Shown here in pieces: positions 36,322 to 43,941 of a stretch of 44,362 bases of DNA. Below the pieces are notes generated by a model, which did no database searches, was not told the origin of the DNA, and saw only the letters and a program-made list of their open reading frames with translations. Both the position numbers and the translations under genes were made by a program. Positions within the stretch are counted from its first letter, which is position 1; each line of letters begins with the position of its first letter. This stretch comes from a virus: positions 1-44,362 of IMG/VR virus record IMGVR_UViG_3300034104_003370. One strand, written 5' to 3'.

Positions 36322-36698
36322 AGGTTCTCTGGCTCCTGGGCGTTAAGGAGGTCAGCCATCACACTCTCCAGGTGGTCGCCGCGTTCAATCGCAGCCTCCC
36401 GCTGGAGGAGATACGAAGTGAGCGTGTCGCCCGTACGGCGGTCGCAGATGTTCGCGAGCAGGCGGCCGTACGAGTCCCGCATCCAGTCGAAGACCATCAG
36501 CTCAAACCGACCGTAGTCGGCGTGAATCTCCAGCCAGTCGATGATCTCCCGGACAGCCCGCGGTCGGCACCTAACGCCGGCCAGGACGGCGTACGTCGTG
36601 GCATAGCTTTGGATGGGGGCGACCAGGGTGCGGATCAGGAGCGTGTTCGGGCGGGTCACCCGAATCACTTCGCACGCTAGGGAGTTCGACTCTTCCAT
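36318..36698 (-). CDS. staphylococcal-nuclease-like (SNase fold) protein
   Basis: A 126-residue protein. VIRVTRPNTLLIRT (11-24) and DSYGRLLANI (75-84) match strand pairs of SNase-type OB folds (V-x-R-V-x-D-GDT-x-x-V and D-x-YGR-x-LA), with GVRC-RPRAVREI in between. The usual GDT and first catalytic Asp/Arg/Glu are not all present (RPNT replaces DGDT), so nuclease activity is uncertain. Confidence 0.6.
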   Translation of the reverse strand: MEESNSLACEVIRVTRPNTLLIRTLVAPIQSYATTYAVLAGVRCRPRAVREIIDWLEIHADYGRFELMVFDWMRDSYGRLLANICDRRTGDTLTSYLLQREAAIERGDHLESVMADLLNAQEPENL

Positions 36699-37075
36699 GA
36701 ACCAAGGTTTCTTTGACGTTCGTCTAGGTAGTACTGAGGGACTGGTTCCGGGTCGTAGCCCAGGTGCTTCTTGTGCTTCAGTGAAGCCAAGTACACCGGG
36801 TCGTAGTTTTCGGGATCGCTTTCGCATTTCGTGGACAGAAGTATAGCGTTCGTGAGGTCGGGAAATCTACCGTAAATCTTTCCACTGTGGAGTACTCCAT
36901 GGCAGCGTTCGCACAATCTCAAAAAATTTCGGATGTCATGCTTGCGTCCCGCTCCGCCGCAGATGTGATGCACGTCTAACTTGCGACGGCCGTCTGACTC
37001 CGGCCACCAGCACACGGCACAAGAGCGATGCAGCTGCACCCATTCCAGCAGCGCCGCCTGTTCAGCCTTTTTCAT
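36677..37075 (-). CDS. HNH-type endonuclease-like protein
   Basis: A 132-residue protein. C19-x2-C22 (CAVC), KLDVHHI with H36 and H37, GRKHDIRNFLRLC with N50, and C55-x2-C58 plus H59/H63 form a zinc-bound HNH motif like that of phage NinG-type and other HNH proteins. It probably cuts DNA. Overlaps the SNase-like gene by 22 nt and the endonuclease VII gene by 14 nt. Confidence 0.82.
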   Translation of the reverse strand: MKKAEQAALLEWVQLHRSCAVCWWPESDGRRKLDVHHICGGAGRKHDIRNFLRLCERCHGVLHSGKIYGRFPDLTNAILLSTKCESDPENYDPVYLASLKHKKHLGYDPEPVPQYYLDERQRNLGSWKSRTP

Positions 37076-37514
37076 GGCGCTCCTTATCGCGCAGGTAGTA
37101 ATCGACTAGCCCAAGCAAATCCAAAACTGGGTCCATGCCGGACCTCTCCTCGCACCGCAGGCTTTTGTTGTGCCAGGAACACAGCACCCCACGCACATGG
37201 CCCAGCGTGGGGTGGTGATCGAAGTGCATGTCCCCGTCATGCTGGAAGGCGTAGGTGCAGTGCGGGTGCTGGCAGATCGGAACCTGCAGCCACATTTCCA
37301 ACTCTTCCTGCGTCAGCTTGTAGCGGTGCCGGCGGTTGCGGTCGCTCTTCCAGAACGGGTTCTCTTTGTGGTTCTGTTCCCAGCGCGCGCGGTTGTACTC
37401 CGCCACGCACTCCTTGCACTTCCAATCACGCCCATCCTTGTTCTTGGGATGCACGTTGAACGACGTGAGCGGCTTGGACTTGCCGCACTTATTGCAGCGC
37501 TTGCGAGAAGGCAT
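37062..37514 (-). CDS. recombination endonuclease VII-like protein
   Basis: A 150-residue protein. An N-terminal zinc ribbon (C7-x2-C10, C33-x2-C36) precedes the endonuclease VII fold: C81-x4-C86, FDHH-x(6)-VRGVLCSWHNKSL with D99, H100 and N116. T4 endonuclease VII resolves branched DNA, clearing the genome before packaging; the same is expected here. It starts this leftward set of nuclease genes, with a candidate -10 (TATACT at 37551-37556) upstream. Confidence 0.85.
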   Translation of the reverse strand: MPSRKRCNKCGKSKPLTSFNVHPKNKDGRDWKCKECVAEYNRARWEQNHKENPFWKSDRNRRHRYKLTQEELEMWLQVPICQHPHCTYAFQHDGDMHFDHHPTLGHVRGVLCSWHNKSLRCEERSGMDPVLDLLGLVDYYLRDKERHEKG

Positions 37515-37901
37515 CCTCCCTTCGCTCTCTACCCTCCGTGGTAGGCCAGCAGTATACGTGTGTGCGCTATCCGAATTCCAATGGGTTTAAAGCGTCAAAC
37601 GGTGGTGAGTGGGGGCATAGCGACTCCAGAAAAATCTGGAGCGCGATGCGTCAAACGGCGGAGCCAGGGAGACACAGCGGGCGTGCGTAGTTGTTAACGG
37701 GGTCCACGGCCTTTGCATCCTTCGCCCCGTGCGACGGGCCCCTTGGGCCTTGCTTCTCGGCTGGAGTCGTCAGCATGCCGAGCAGTACGCAGTTCCGGTG
37801 GATTGCCTTGCGGGCGGGTCACACCAGGGTTGCCCCCTCTTTCGCTTCCGAAGAAGCAGGTCGGCGGGGGGCCGAGCTTCAGGCCGGTTGCCACACTAGG
37901 G
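37515..37901. other. 387-bp gene-free region with hairpins and repeats
   Basis: No convincing gene. It holds a direct repeat GCGTCAAACGG (37592-37602 and 37648-37658), which on the minus strand gives TTTGACGC -35-like elements; a hairpin CTCCAG/CTGGAG (37624-37641); GCTTC-CGAA-GAAGC (37843-37856 region); and CTCGGC/GCCGAG (37756-37782 region). A candidate minus-strand -10 TATACT lies at 37551-37556. It may combine a promoter for the nuclease operon with structured RNA. Confidence 0.4.
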
Positions 37902-38528
37902 CTACTCAAACTTTGCATCAGTCAACTCATCCCAGTCGGGAATCACTTCCCGGCAGCGAGCGAGTTGATAGTTGCAGAAGTCTTTCAGTTCTTTGTGCGG
38001 GTAGCCGTCACACTCTCGCGCCATCTCATAGAGGACGGCGGCGTAAGTGGCGAACGTCGCACAGTGTACCGTTGTCTCTCTACGAGATTCCACAGTACTT
38101 TCTCTGCGCGTTCTGCATCCGTGGAGGTAGGCGTTCCACTCATCCAGGATCATCAGCGGTCGGGTGGACCAGTACTCCGTCATCCCCTGCCGCAGATACG
38201 TCTGATAGATCGCGCCTCTTTTCTCAGCAGGCACTGCCGCCAAAACGAGCGCGGTGTTTAGCGGAGGCGACGGGACGTAGATGCGAATACCGTCACCTAC
38301 ATAGATGCCGTGGTATCCCTCCTTACCCTTGCACAAAAAGTGGGCGCCCTCATGGGCATAGGTGATGAGGCAGGGCTCCTTCGCATCCGTATCGGGCGGG
38401 AGCCTGGAGGCGATGTCACGCAGCGTGGCGGGGTACGCAGCCGGCGGGTTCCATACCCGGGCGACGTACTCCACCTCGGCGGCGGCAAGGCACGGCTCTG
38501 CGAAGAGGCTCATCAGGATCATCCACAT
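37902..38528 (-). CDS. secreted metallopeptidase-like protein (HExxH)
   Basis: A 208-residue protein with a signal peptide (MWMILMSLFAEPCLAAAEV) and the zinc-binding HEGAH (H59, E60, H63) in LITYAHEGAHFL. ILDEWNAYLHG (127-137) could supply the third ligand (E130), as in gluzincin or metzincin-like enzymes. Six or more cysteines suggest disulfides after export. It is the third protease type in this module and the only one with a clear export signal. Role in envelope breakdown is inferred. Confidence 0.75.
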   Translation of the reverse strand: MWMILMSLFAEPCLAAAEVEYVARVWNPPAAYPATLRDIASRLPPDTDAKEPCLITYAHEGAHFLCKGKEGYHGIYVGDGIRIYVPSPPLNTALVLAAVPAEKRGAIYQTYLRQGMTEYWSTRPLMILDEWNAYLHGCRTRRESTVESRRETTVHCATFATYAAVLYEMARECDGYPHKELKDFCNYQLARCREVIPDWDELTDAKFE

Positions 38529-38752
38529 GAAGAACCAGTGTCTCGGATCACGGCAACGCCACCCGTGACCTGCACCACCCCGCTACCCGCCATGACCATG
38601 ACGGGCTGCTGCTTACGGACCCGTGTCTTTACCGGGACTGCGCAGTCGATCCCTTCCACCAAGAGGCACTGCCCCATGTAGTGGACGGTCATAACCGGGC
38701 GTTTCCGCTTGGCGGTTTCAGGCTTGTTGAAATGAAACCAGAAGGCAGGCAT
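38519..38752 (-). CDS. small basic protein
   Basis: A 77-residue protein starting MPAFWFHFNKPETAKRKRPV, coupled as TAATG to the membrane protein upstream. Beta-rich (VMTVHYMGQCLLVEGIDCAV). The longer frame to 38908 is rejected because of this overlap. Function unknown. Confidence 0.63.
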   Translation of the reverse strand: MPAFWFHFNKPETAKRKRPVMTVHYMGQCLLVEGIDCAVPVKTRVRKQQPVMVMAGSGVVQVTGGVAVIRDTGSSCG

Positions 38753-38895
38753 TACTTCACCAAGAGGTAGGCGCCGACGTTGGCCATGGCGTACGCGAAA
38801 TACATCACCGATGCACCGACGTTGCCGCGGACGCCTTGCTCCACGCCGACGTACAGGTAGATCAGTCCCGTCAGGATGATGAGTGGGCCGCTCAT
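38752..38895 (-). CDS. 47-residue membrane protein
   Basis: Product MSGPLIILTGLIYLYVGVEQ continues GVRGNVGASVMYFAYAMANV and ends GAYLLVK. Two hydrophobic helices joined by a short polar loop: a holin-like layout. Coupled by ATGA upstream and TAATG downstream. Possible holin or antiholin; not proven. Confidence 0.62.
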   Translation of the reverse strand: MSGPLIILTGLIYLYVGVEQGVRGNVGASVMYFAYAMANVGAYLLVK

Positions 38896-38978
38896 TCGTC
38901 TGCCTCAAACACGGTGGACACCATGGCCATGGCCAGGGCGAAGATCAGCATGAGGAACAGGGTTGGCGATTCGATCAC
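38892..38978 (-). CDS. 28-residue membrane peptide, GTG start
   Basis: GTG at 38978 overlaps the upstream stop as GTGA and has GAGGTGG before it. Product VIESPTLFLMLIFALAMAMV plus STVFEADE: one transmembrane helix with an acidic end. Stop overlaps the next ATG (ATGA). Very small, but placed in a fully coupled run. Confidence 0.5.
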   Translation of the reverse strand: MIESPTLFLMLIFALAMAMVSTVFEADE

Positions 38979-39274
38979 GGCCACCTCGGGTACAGGAGGA
39001 CGCCTTCGTTATCCGATCCGTTCATTACTTCGACGGCGCAGATGCGAGGGAATCGCTGGCACAATTCCTCCGCCGTGGCCACGGTCGGCTGCACGTCGAT
39101 GGCCTTCCGCCGGCTACTGATGTAGGCGTTGATCTCCAAGAAGTCGTTGTGTTCCTCCGGCCCTTCCTTCGACCGCTCCACCCAGGTGCGGATGGTGTGG
39201 TTGAGCGTCCTGAACTTCAGGATGTTCTCGTAGACCCGGGTCTTCTTCTCAGCAAACAAAGGTAAGAAACTCAC
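38975..39274 (-). CDS. hypothetical protein
   Basis: A 99-residue basic, helical protein beginning MSFLPLFAEKKTRVYENILK, with FRTLNHTIRTWVERSKEGPE and EHNDFLEINAYISSRRKAID. No family recognised. Precedes two tiny membrane genes. Confidence 0.66.
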   Translation of the reverse strand: MSFLPLFAEKKTRVYENILKFRTLNHTIRTWVERSKEGPEEHNDFLEINAYISSRRKAIDVQPTVATAEELCQRFPRICAVEVMNGSDNEGVLLYPRWP

Positions 39275-39277
39275 GAT

Positions 39278-39907
39278 TCACCCCATGTGTTCTCTAGTCG
39301 GCGGCGCAGTCTTTCGATCTCTGCCACCAAGGTCTGGACTCGTTTTCTCAACGTATCGTTCTCTCTCTTCAGCCTTTCCGCCTCCGACGACGAAGGCGCT
39401 TGTGTCGCCATCTATCAACTCCAACGAATGGTGTGGGACTAAGTACTTCTGTAGTTCCTCGGATCTCCTGAGATGCTTGCGGGGTGCGACGAGCATCCCC
39501 ATCTCATGTCCTCTGGTCGTGTCCCTGACCACCGTCTCCGTCCATGATTCATCCCGATCCAACGGCGTGACCCACACCCAGCACCCGGTCTTCTTGGATA
39601 CGAACACGTACGCGAATGGAGCAAGCTGCTCGCGGCCAAGGCCACGCAAGTCGTCCACGAACACTGTGTCGTAGGGGAAGTCATCGGGTGAGGTGAAAGT
39701 CAGGTTCCGCTCTTTGATCTCCAAGGTCAGAAGTGCGGCTGCATCCGGCGTGCCGCAGTGATCAGTGACCTTGCAGTGCTTGGTCAGGATCAACTTCTTG
39801 CCATGAGCCACCGCAAGGCGGGAGGCGCGCTGGGCTTCCACCCAAGCGCGCTCCGCCCTGTGGCCGCTACTCAACGCTGACGTGAAGGAACGATCCACGT
39901 TTACCAT
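39278..39907 (-). CDS. PD-(D/E)XK-type nuclease candidate
   Basis: A 209-residue protein. ATG at 39907 is favoured over 39955, whose GAGGA abuts the start codon. Features: GHRAERAWVEAQ with E19, TPDAAALLTLEIKERN with D55, E63 and K65 (D...ExK), then DTVFVDDLRGL and FVSKKTGCWVWVTP. This matches the core of a restriction-like nuclease. Could act in recombination or host DNA breakdown. The upstream gene overlaps it by 41 nt. Confidence 0.62.
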   Translation of the reverse strand: MVNVDRSFTSALSSGHRAERAWVEAQRASRLAVAHGKKLILTKHCKVTDHCGTPDAAALLTLEIKERNLTFTSPDDFPYDTVFVDDLRGLGREQLAPFAYVFVSKKTGCWVWVTPLDRDESWTETVVRDTTRGHEMGMLVAPRKHLRRSEELQKYLVPHHSLELIDGDTSAFVVGGGKAEERERYVEKTSPDLGGRDRKTAPPTREHMG

Positions 39908-40385
39908 TCCATTGGTACTGCGGCATACCAACCTGCCGCGCGGGTTGACCGGCATTCCTCGGCGGCAACTCCATGCACCGCCGTGCTATCTCTGCAGGCG
40001 AGGGATCGCCCGGTTGATAGCCGTCATCGATGTACTCCAGCTTCGCGTCGAACGGTTCAGCCAGCCGCCAGTAGTCCGTGCGTTCCCGCACTTCTCTGGC
40101 CCAGGCGACATCTCGCCCCCACCATTCCGCGATGTCCTCATCCGTGACATCGGGGACGATCATGGCCGCCACCGCCAGACGCTCCGCCGATGGGCAGTAG
40201 CCGCATGCCTTCAGCAGGCGAGCCACGCCCAGGACAGAGTTGTTCTGGAAGCCCAGGTCCCGGGCCACGCGCCAACTACTCTCCTTGTTGACGATGATCC
40301 TGTGCCACAGGGTTCCGGCGAAAGCCAAGGGACTTCCGTATCCAGCCCGCACATCGTCGCCACCATCGCTCCTTCTTCGGTTCAT
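39867..40385 (-). CDS. hypothetical protein with HTH-like segment
   Basis: A 172-residue protein. ATG at 40385 is 5 nt after AAGGAGG; ATG at 40388 is the alternative. An HTH-like stretch (SWRVARDLGFQNNSVLGVAR) is followed by LKACGYCPSAERLAVAAMIV and a conserved-looking DEDIAEWWGRDVAWAREVRE. Could regulate transcription or act in replication; unknown. Confidence 0.64.
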   Translation of the reverse strand: MNRRRSDGGDDVRAGYGSPLAFAGTLWHRIIVNKESSWRVARDLGFQNNSVLGVARLLKACGYCPSAERLAVAAMIVPDVTDEDIAEWWGRDVAWAREVRERTDYWRLAEPFDAKLEYIDDGYQPGDPSPAEIARRCMELPPRNAGQPARQVGMPQYQWNGKRGSFLHVSVE

Positions 40386-40488
40386 CATCGCCTCCTTGCC
40401 TCGGGGGAAAAGCCTCGTCCAAACGAAACAACCACGACAGTTCTTTGACCGTGTCGTCAACCAATAGGTCTTGGGAGTCTTGGTTCAT
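40276..40488 (-). CDS. small protein overlapping the HTH-like gene
   Basis: A 70-residue frame beginning MNQDSQDLLVDDTVKELSWL after GAGGAG. The first 35 residues look protein-like and acidic; the rest overlaps the next gene by 110 nt and may be read-through of a lost stop. Overlaps the helicase end by 32 nt. Uncertain. Confidence 0.42.
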   Translation of the reverse strand: MNQDSQDLLVDDTVKELSWLFRLDEAFPPRQGGDDEPKKERWWRRCAGWIRKSLGFRRNPVAQDHRQQGE

Positions 40489-41503
40489 ATCTCCTCGCTA
40501 ACTCCTTTCTGAACATGCTCTTGATCCATGCCGTGCGAACCTCGTTGGCGCCCCACTCCACGTAGTGCTGTGGGAGTTGCGACATCGTCATGTTCGCGTA
40601 CTTACCTTTGAGGGGGTTGCGATAGGTTCCGACCGACCGCTTCCCCCTCCACTCAATGTTGATCTCCTGCCCGGTCACCCGGCCCGTGGCACGGCCAGTG
40701 GTGTTCTTCCGCATCTCTTCGATGAGCTTGGCACTGGCGATCTTCTCGGCTTCCTTCGCCGCCAGTTCAGCGATCTGCTCTGGAGTCAGGGGCTCCTTGG
40801 ATTCCAGGGCACGCTTCACCACCTCCTTCTTCACGGCCTGCTCCATCTCCACGAACATGTCCACGCTCGTCACCAGCGTGTGTTCCTGCGAGGAGGGGGT
40901 GCAGTCAACGATCCGAAAGTTGGGCTTGGCACTGGCGGCGATGGCGGCCCGCCGGGACTCTGCCGTGCTGCCCGGGAAATCCACGATGCCGGCCAGCGGG
41001 CGAGCGGCACGGCCCCAGCACTGCAAGGCGAACGCCCTGCTGCGGGTGGGCCGCCCCATGATCAGCGTGGTGGTCGGAGGGAAATCAAACCCGATTGCAA
41101 CCACTTGGCAATTGCACAGTATCTGGGCCTCGCCGGTCTTAAACCGCCGCAGGTTCTCGTTCCGCTCTTCTTCGGGCTGGGTGCCGTACACATAAGTTGC
41201 AGAAATCCCGTAGTTATTGTGCAGGTAGTGGGCGCACGCCTTGGCACCACTCACCGAAGCGGCGAACAGAACGGTCGGCCCGTGCATCTCTTCAGCGGCG
41301 ATCACGCAAATCCTCTGGATGTTCTTCTCTTTGTCCAACTCTGCCTGCAGTTGCTTCTGGACGAAGTCACCGCCGGCTATGGAAATACCAGACAGGTCTA
41401 GGGAATCGACACGCGCTAGCTTGCAGACGGGGGGCACTGCCCATCCGTGATCGACTGCCCACTTAAGATCGAATCCTCCGATGAATCGCTCGTAGAAGTG
41501 CAT
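40457..41503 (-). CDS. SF2 helicase, C-terminal RecA-like half (separate frame)
   Basis: A 348-residue protein. ATG at 41503 (MHFYERFIGGFDLKWAVDHG) has GAGGGAG upstream. It carries the second helicase lobe: VLFAASVSGAKACAHYL (motif IV region), CNCQVVAIGFDFPPTTTLIM-GRPTRS (motif V) and QCWGRAARP (motif VI). The upstream ORF carries motifs I-III in another frame. In a normal phage helicase both are one chain, so this is a two-protein helicase, a frameshifted product, or a mutation. Confidence 0.8.
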   Translation of the reverse strand: MHFYERFIGGFDLKWAVDHGWAVPPVCKLARVDSLDLSGISIAGGDFVQKQLQAELDKEKNIQRICVIAAEEMHGPTVLFAASVSGAKACAHYLHNNYGISATYVYGTQPEEERNENLRRFKTGEAQILCNCQVVAIGFDFPPTTTLIMGRPTRSRAFALQCWGRAARPLAGIVDFPGSTAESRRAAIAASAKPNFRIVDCTPSSQEHTLVTSVDMFVEMEQAVKKEVVKRALESKEPLTPEQIAELAAKEAEKIASAKLIEEMRKNTTGRATGRVTGQEINIEWRGKRSVGTYRNPLKGKYANMTMSQLPQHYVEWGANEVRTAWIKSMFRKELARRYEPRLPRPIG

Positions 41504-42003
41504 GTCTCCCTCATCATTGCCTTGCCATCCATGCGGAACGGGGTCGCCGTAAACCCCGCCACCATGGCACCGTTCGCCTGAAAGAACTGGAACATCTCCA
41601 TGACCGGCGCGCTGCACATCAGGTGCGCTTCGTCCACGATCACCAAGGAAAAGTCTGTGAATTTCTTGTAGCGGGGCTCGCCTTTACGCCGGGAAAGCAA
41701 GGTCTGTTTACTGGCCACCACGATCTTTGGCGACCACCAGTCGTCCCCCTCCGCATGAAAGTCGGCCATCTCAATGGCCGGGTCTTCAGCCGTGATGTCA
41801 CGCACCTTCTCCACTGCCTGCCAGACAAGTTCCCGCAGCGGGCAGATGATGAGCGTCCGGCCCAGGATGCGAGCCGCCATCGACACAAAGATCACGGTCT
41901 TGCCAGCGCCAGTGAACAGCCCATTGAGCGTGGACTTGCAGCCGGCGTCCATGGCTGTGAGGTTCTCGGTGACGATCTGGTCTTGGTAGTCGCGCAGTTC
42001 CAT
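41416..42003 (-). CDS. SF2 helicase, N-terminal RecA-like half
   Basis: A 195-residue protein beginning MELRDYQDQIVTENLTAMDA. Motif I GAGKT (32-36), Ia LIICPLRELVWQ, motif II VDEAH (123-127), motif III TATPFR (152-157). Family resemblance breaks at about residue 166 (near 41508); the remaining 29 residues are out of frame, Ser/Thr-rich and unlike any helicase. The continuation lies in the -1 frame, starting at 41503. Likely function with its partner: DNA unwinding or translocation in replication or recombination. Confidence 0.85.
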   Translation of the reverse strand: MELRDYQDQIVTENLTAMDAGCKSTLNGLFTGAGKTVIFVSMAARILGRTLIICPLRELVWQAVEKVRDITAEDPAIEMADFHAEGDDWWSPKIVVASKQTLLSRRKGEPRYKKFTDFSLVIVDEAHLMCSAPVMEMFQFFQANGAMVAGFTATPFRMDGKAMMRETCTSTSDSSEDSILSGQSITDGQCPPSAS

Positions 42004-42022
42004 ACAACGTCCATGCTGTAAG

Positions 42023-42072
42023 TGAGAAAAAGAAACCCGGGGGCGGGGCCGGAGGGTTTCCCCGCCCCCGGG
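42023..42072 (-). terminator. intrinsic terminator between SSB and helicase genes
   Basis: A perfect 13-bp GC stem, CCCCGCCCCCGGG (42060-42072) with CCCGGGGGCGGGG (42036-42048), and an 11-nt loop. On the minus strand TTTCTTTTTCTC follows. It should separate the exonuclease-Erf-SSB transcript from the helicase. Confidence 0.85.
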
Positions 42073-42081
42073 GAGCGAGCG

Positions 42082-42420
42082 TCAGAAAGCGGCGAATTCT
42101 TCCTGCTGCTGCTCTTCACGCTTCTTGCCACCGACCAGTTGCAGGCGGTTGATCACGCAGATCATCCGCTCGCGTTTCTGGCCATCTTTCTCCCAGCGAT
42201 CCATCTTCAGGGAGCCTTCGATGAGGACCGGCGTACCCTTGGCCATGTAGCCCAGGACCGCACCAGCCCGCCACCACTCACAATCCAAGAACAACACATC
42301 GCCTTCTTTGAAACCATTAATCGCGATAGAGAACTTGGCCACGGACTTGTCACCGACCTGCCTGACATCGGGGTCCTTGGTCAAATTGCCCATCGCCACG
42401 AACGTCTGGAAACTAGCCAT
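42082..42420 (-). CDS. ssb: single-stranded DNA-binding protein
   Basis: A 112-residue OB-fold protein: FVAMGNLTKDPDVRQ, then KFSIAINGFKEGDVLFLDCE, GYMAKGTPVLIEGSLKMDRW, and a C-terminal acidic EEQQQEEFAAF that resembles the protein-binding tip of bacterial SSBs (consensus D-D-I-P-F, here E-E-F-A-A-F). It coats single-stranded DNA during replication and recombination. The ATG overlaps the Erf gene by 8 nt, and a terminator follows. Confidence 0.92.
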   Translation of the reverse strand: MASFQTFVAMGNLTKDPDVRQVGDKSVAKFSIAINGFKEGDVLFLDCEWWRAGAVLGYMAKGTPVLIEGSLKMDRWEKDGQKRERMICVINRLQLVGGKKREEQQQEEFAAF

Positions 42421-43063
42421 TGGTCACAGCCTCCTTTGCAAAGACCTCATCGAACAACTTCTGCGTCCGGGTCAACACTGCCGGATCGCAAACCTTCTGA
42501 CTGATTCGGAGCCGGACGGTGTCCAGCACCTTCTCGCCATCTGCCCTGCTCTTGGCCTGGGCCAGCGCCTGGGCTGCCCGGGCTTCAATCTCCATGCTCT
42601 TGGTGGCCTTCTCCGCAGGGCGGGCCTCGGGGAAGGACGAGCCCTGCACAGAGTTGCCATCGTCATCGGCCTCGCCGGAGAAGCCCCCGGTGAGGGCCAT
42701 GAGCAGCGTCCGCTTGGCATATGTCATGGCCGCACCGAAACTCTGCATGTCACCCTTGGGCATGATCAGCGGGGCAATCCCGGTGATGTACTGCCCAGAT
42801 GAATGACGGAGCGTCCCGACCAGCACCCACTGCGTACCGACGAGCCCCGGCCGAAAGTCCGGCAGAGCCAAGCCGTTCTTGGTGAGCGGTCCACGGAGGG
42901 AATCACAGCACTGGGCGTATGAGGAAAACTTGCTGCGGAAGTGCGGGTTGCTGCTGTCCAACGCCACCGCCTGGAATTCCGCGTGAGCCTTCGCCATCGC
43001 CTTGGTTAGCTCGGACGTATCCGGCGAACTGCCGGGGCCGAGAATGAAGTTGCTTTCAGTCAT
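42413..43063 (-). CDS. erf: Erf-family single-strand annealing protein
   Basis: A 216-residue protein with the Erf pattern: ELTKAMAKAHAEFQAV, NPHFRSKFSSYAQCCDSLRG (the family F-x-S-K-Y-A-x-x-x-x-x), NGLALPDFRPG, LRHSSGQYITG and GDMQSFGAAMTYAKRTLLMA. Erf anneals complementary strands. It is coupled by ATGA to the exonuclease and directly to SSB, the standard phage recombination cassette. Confidence 0.9.
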   Translation of the reverse strand: MTESNFILGPGSSPDTSELTKAMAKAHAEFQAVALDSSNPHFRSKFSSYAQCCDSLRGPLTKNGLALPDFRPGLVGTQWVLVGTLRHSSGQYITGIAPLIMPKGDMQSFGAAMTYAKRTLLMALTGGFSGEADDDGNSVQGSSFPEARPAEKATKSMEIEARAAQALAQAKSRADGEKVLDTVRLRISQKVCDPAVLTRTQKLFDEVFAKEAVTNG

Positions 43064-43923
43064 GCCACCACCTCCTCATGCTTGCGAGCGGCCCATGCGG
43101 GAATGGTCAACTCGTTGATCTCGCCGTGTTCCACCGGCATGTACTCGCCGGTCGATCTCCGCAGGCGAACCTCCTCCATCACCCGGAGCAAACGCTGCCC
43201 CGACTCCGCCACGTATTCCTCTGGCAGGTGAAAGACTTCGCAGTGAAACGGCGGCACCGTCTGCGTGAAGACGAATGGCATGCGGAAGTGCGGGAAGCCG
43301 ATGGCCTTCGCACCTTCGACGTACAGCCACTCCTGTTCTCCATAGCCGTACTCAACCACTGACGAGGCCACGCGGTCCCATGTTGCGCTGGTGGATTTGA
43401 GGTCCCACCAGAGCCGACGATCACCCTGGTCGATCACGCCGTCCGGACGCACCTTCAGCGGATGCCCGCCCAGTTCAAAGAACACCGACAACTGGGATTC
43501 CGTTGTGTTCTCAATCAGATCGCGAGCCGCTTTGTTGTTGAGCGTGTGGGCGATCATCGTCCGCAGCGTGAACGCCTCGTCCTCGTTGCAGTCCACCTCG
43601 TACTCCCGGAGCTTGGCCTTGTATTCCCGATACGCCTCGCCTCGCCGCTGGCCGTTGCTGGTCAGGACCGAAGCCGGCGGGGTCACGATCACCTTGTCCA
43701 CCTCAAAGCCCATGGCAATCGACATGACGGCGGTGTCGAACTTCGTCCCCAACTTGGTGGCACTGTTGCCCCCAAACAGACTGTGGCCCAGGTCCATCCA
43801 CTGCTGGGCAGCACCGCCGTACTTGGCGACCGCATGCAGGAATGACCGCGAGTCAAAGTCGTCCTGGGCTAGGTAATCCCAGAACGGCATGCCGATCACC
43901 TTCCGTGGCAAAACACTATCCAT
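43060..43923 (-). CDS. PD-(D/E)XK exonuclease (Cas4/RecB-like)
   Basis: A 287-residue protein with GTKFDTAV (59-66), E143 near the end of a helix, KVRPDGVIDQGD with D161, and WWDLKSTS with D174 and K176, then an EYGYGEQEWLYVEG helix. This is the phage exonuclease that trims DNA ends to feed the Erf protein. The ATG at 43923 has GGAGGGGG upstream. Confidence 0.88.
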   Translation of the reverse strand: MDSVLPRKVIGMPFWDYLAQDDFDSRSFLHAVAKYGGAAQQWMDLGHSLFGGNSATKLGTKFDTAVMSIAMGFEVDKVIVTPPASVLTSNGQRRGEAYREYKAKLREYEVDCNEDEAFTLRTMIAHTLNNKAARDLIENTTESQLSVFFELGGHPLKVRPDGVIDQGDRRLWWDLKSTSATWDRVASSVVEYGYGEQEWLYVEGAKAIGFPHFRMPFVFTQTVPPFHCEVFHLPEEYVAESGQRLLRVMEEVRLRRSTGEYMPVEHGEINELTIPAWAARKHEEVVA

Positions 43924-43941
43924 GCGTACACCCCCTCCTGA

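Noticed and set aside
37694-37918. Minus-strand 74-codon frame in the gap before endonuclease VII
   Set aside because: Low-complexity Gly/Arg/Pro content, no Shine-Dalgarno sequence, and it overlaps hairpins.
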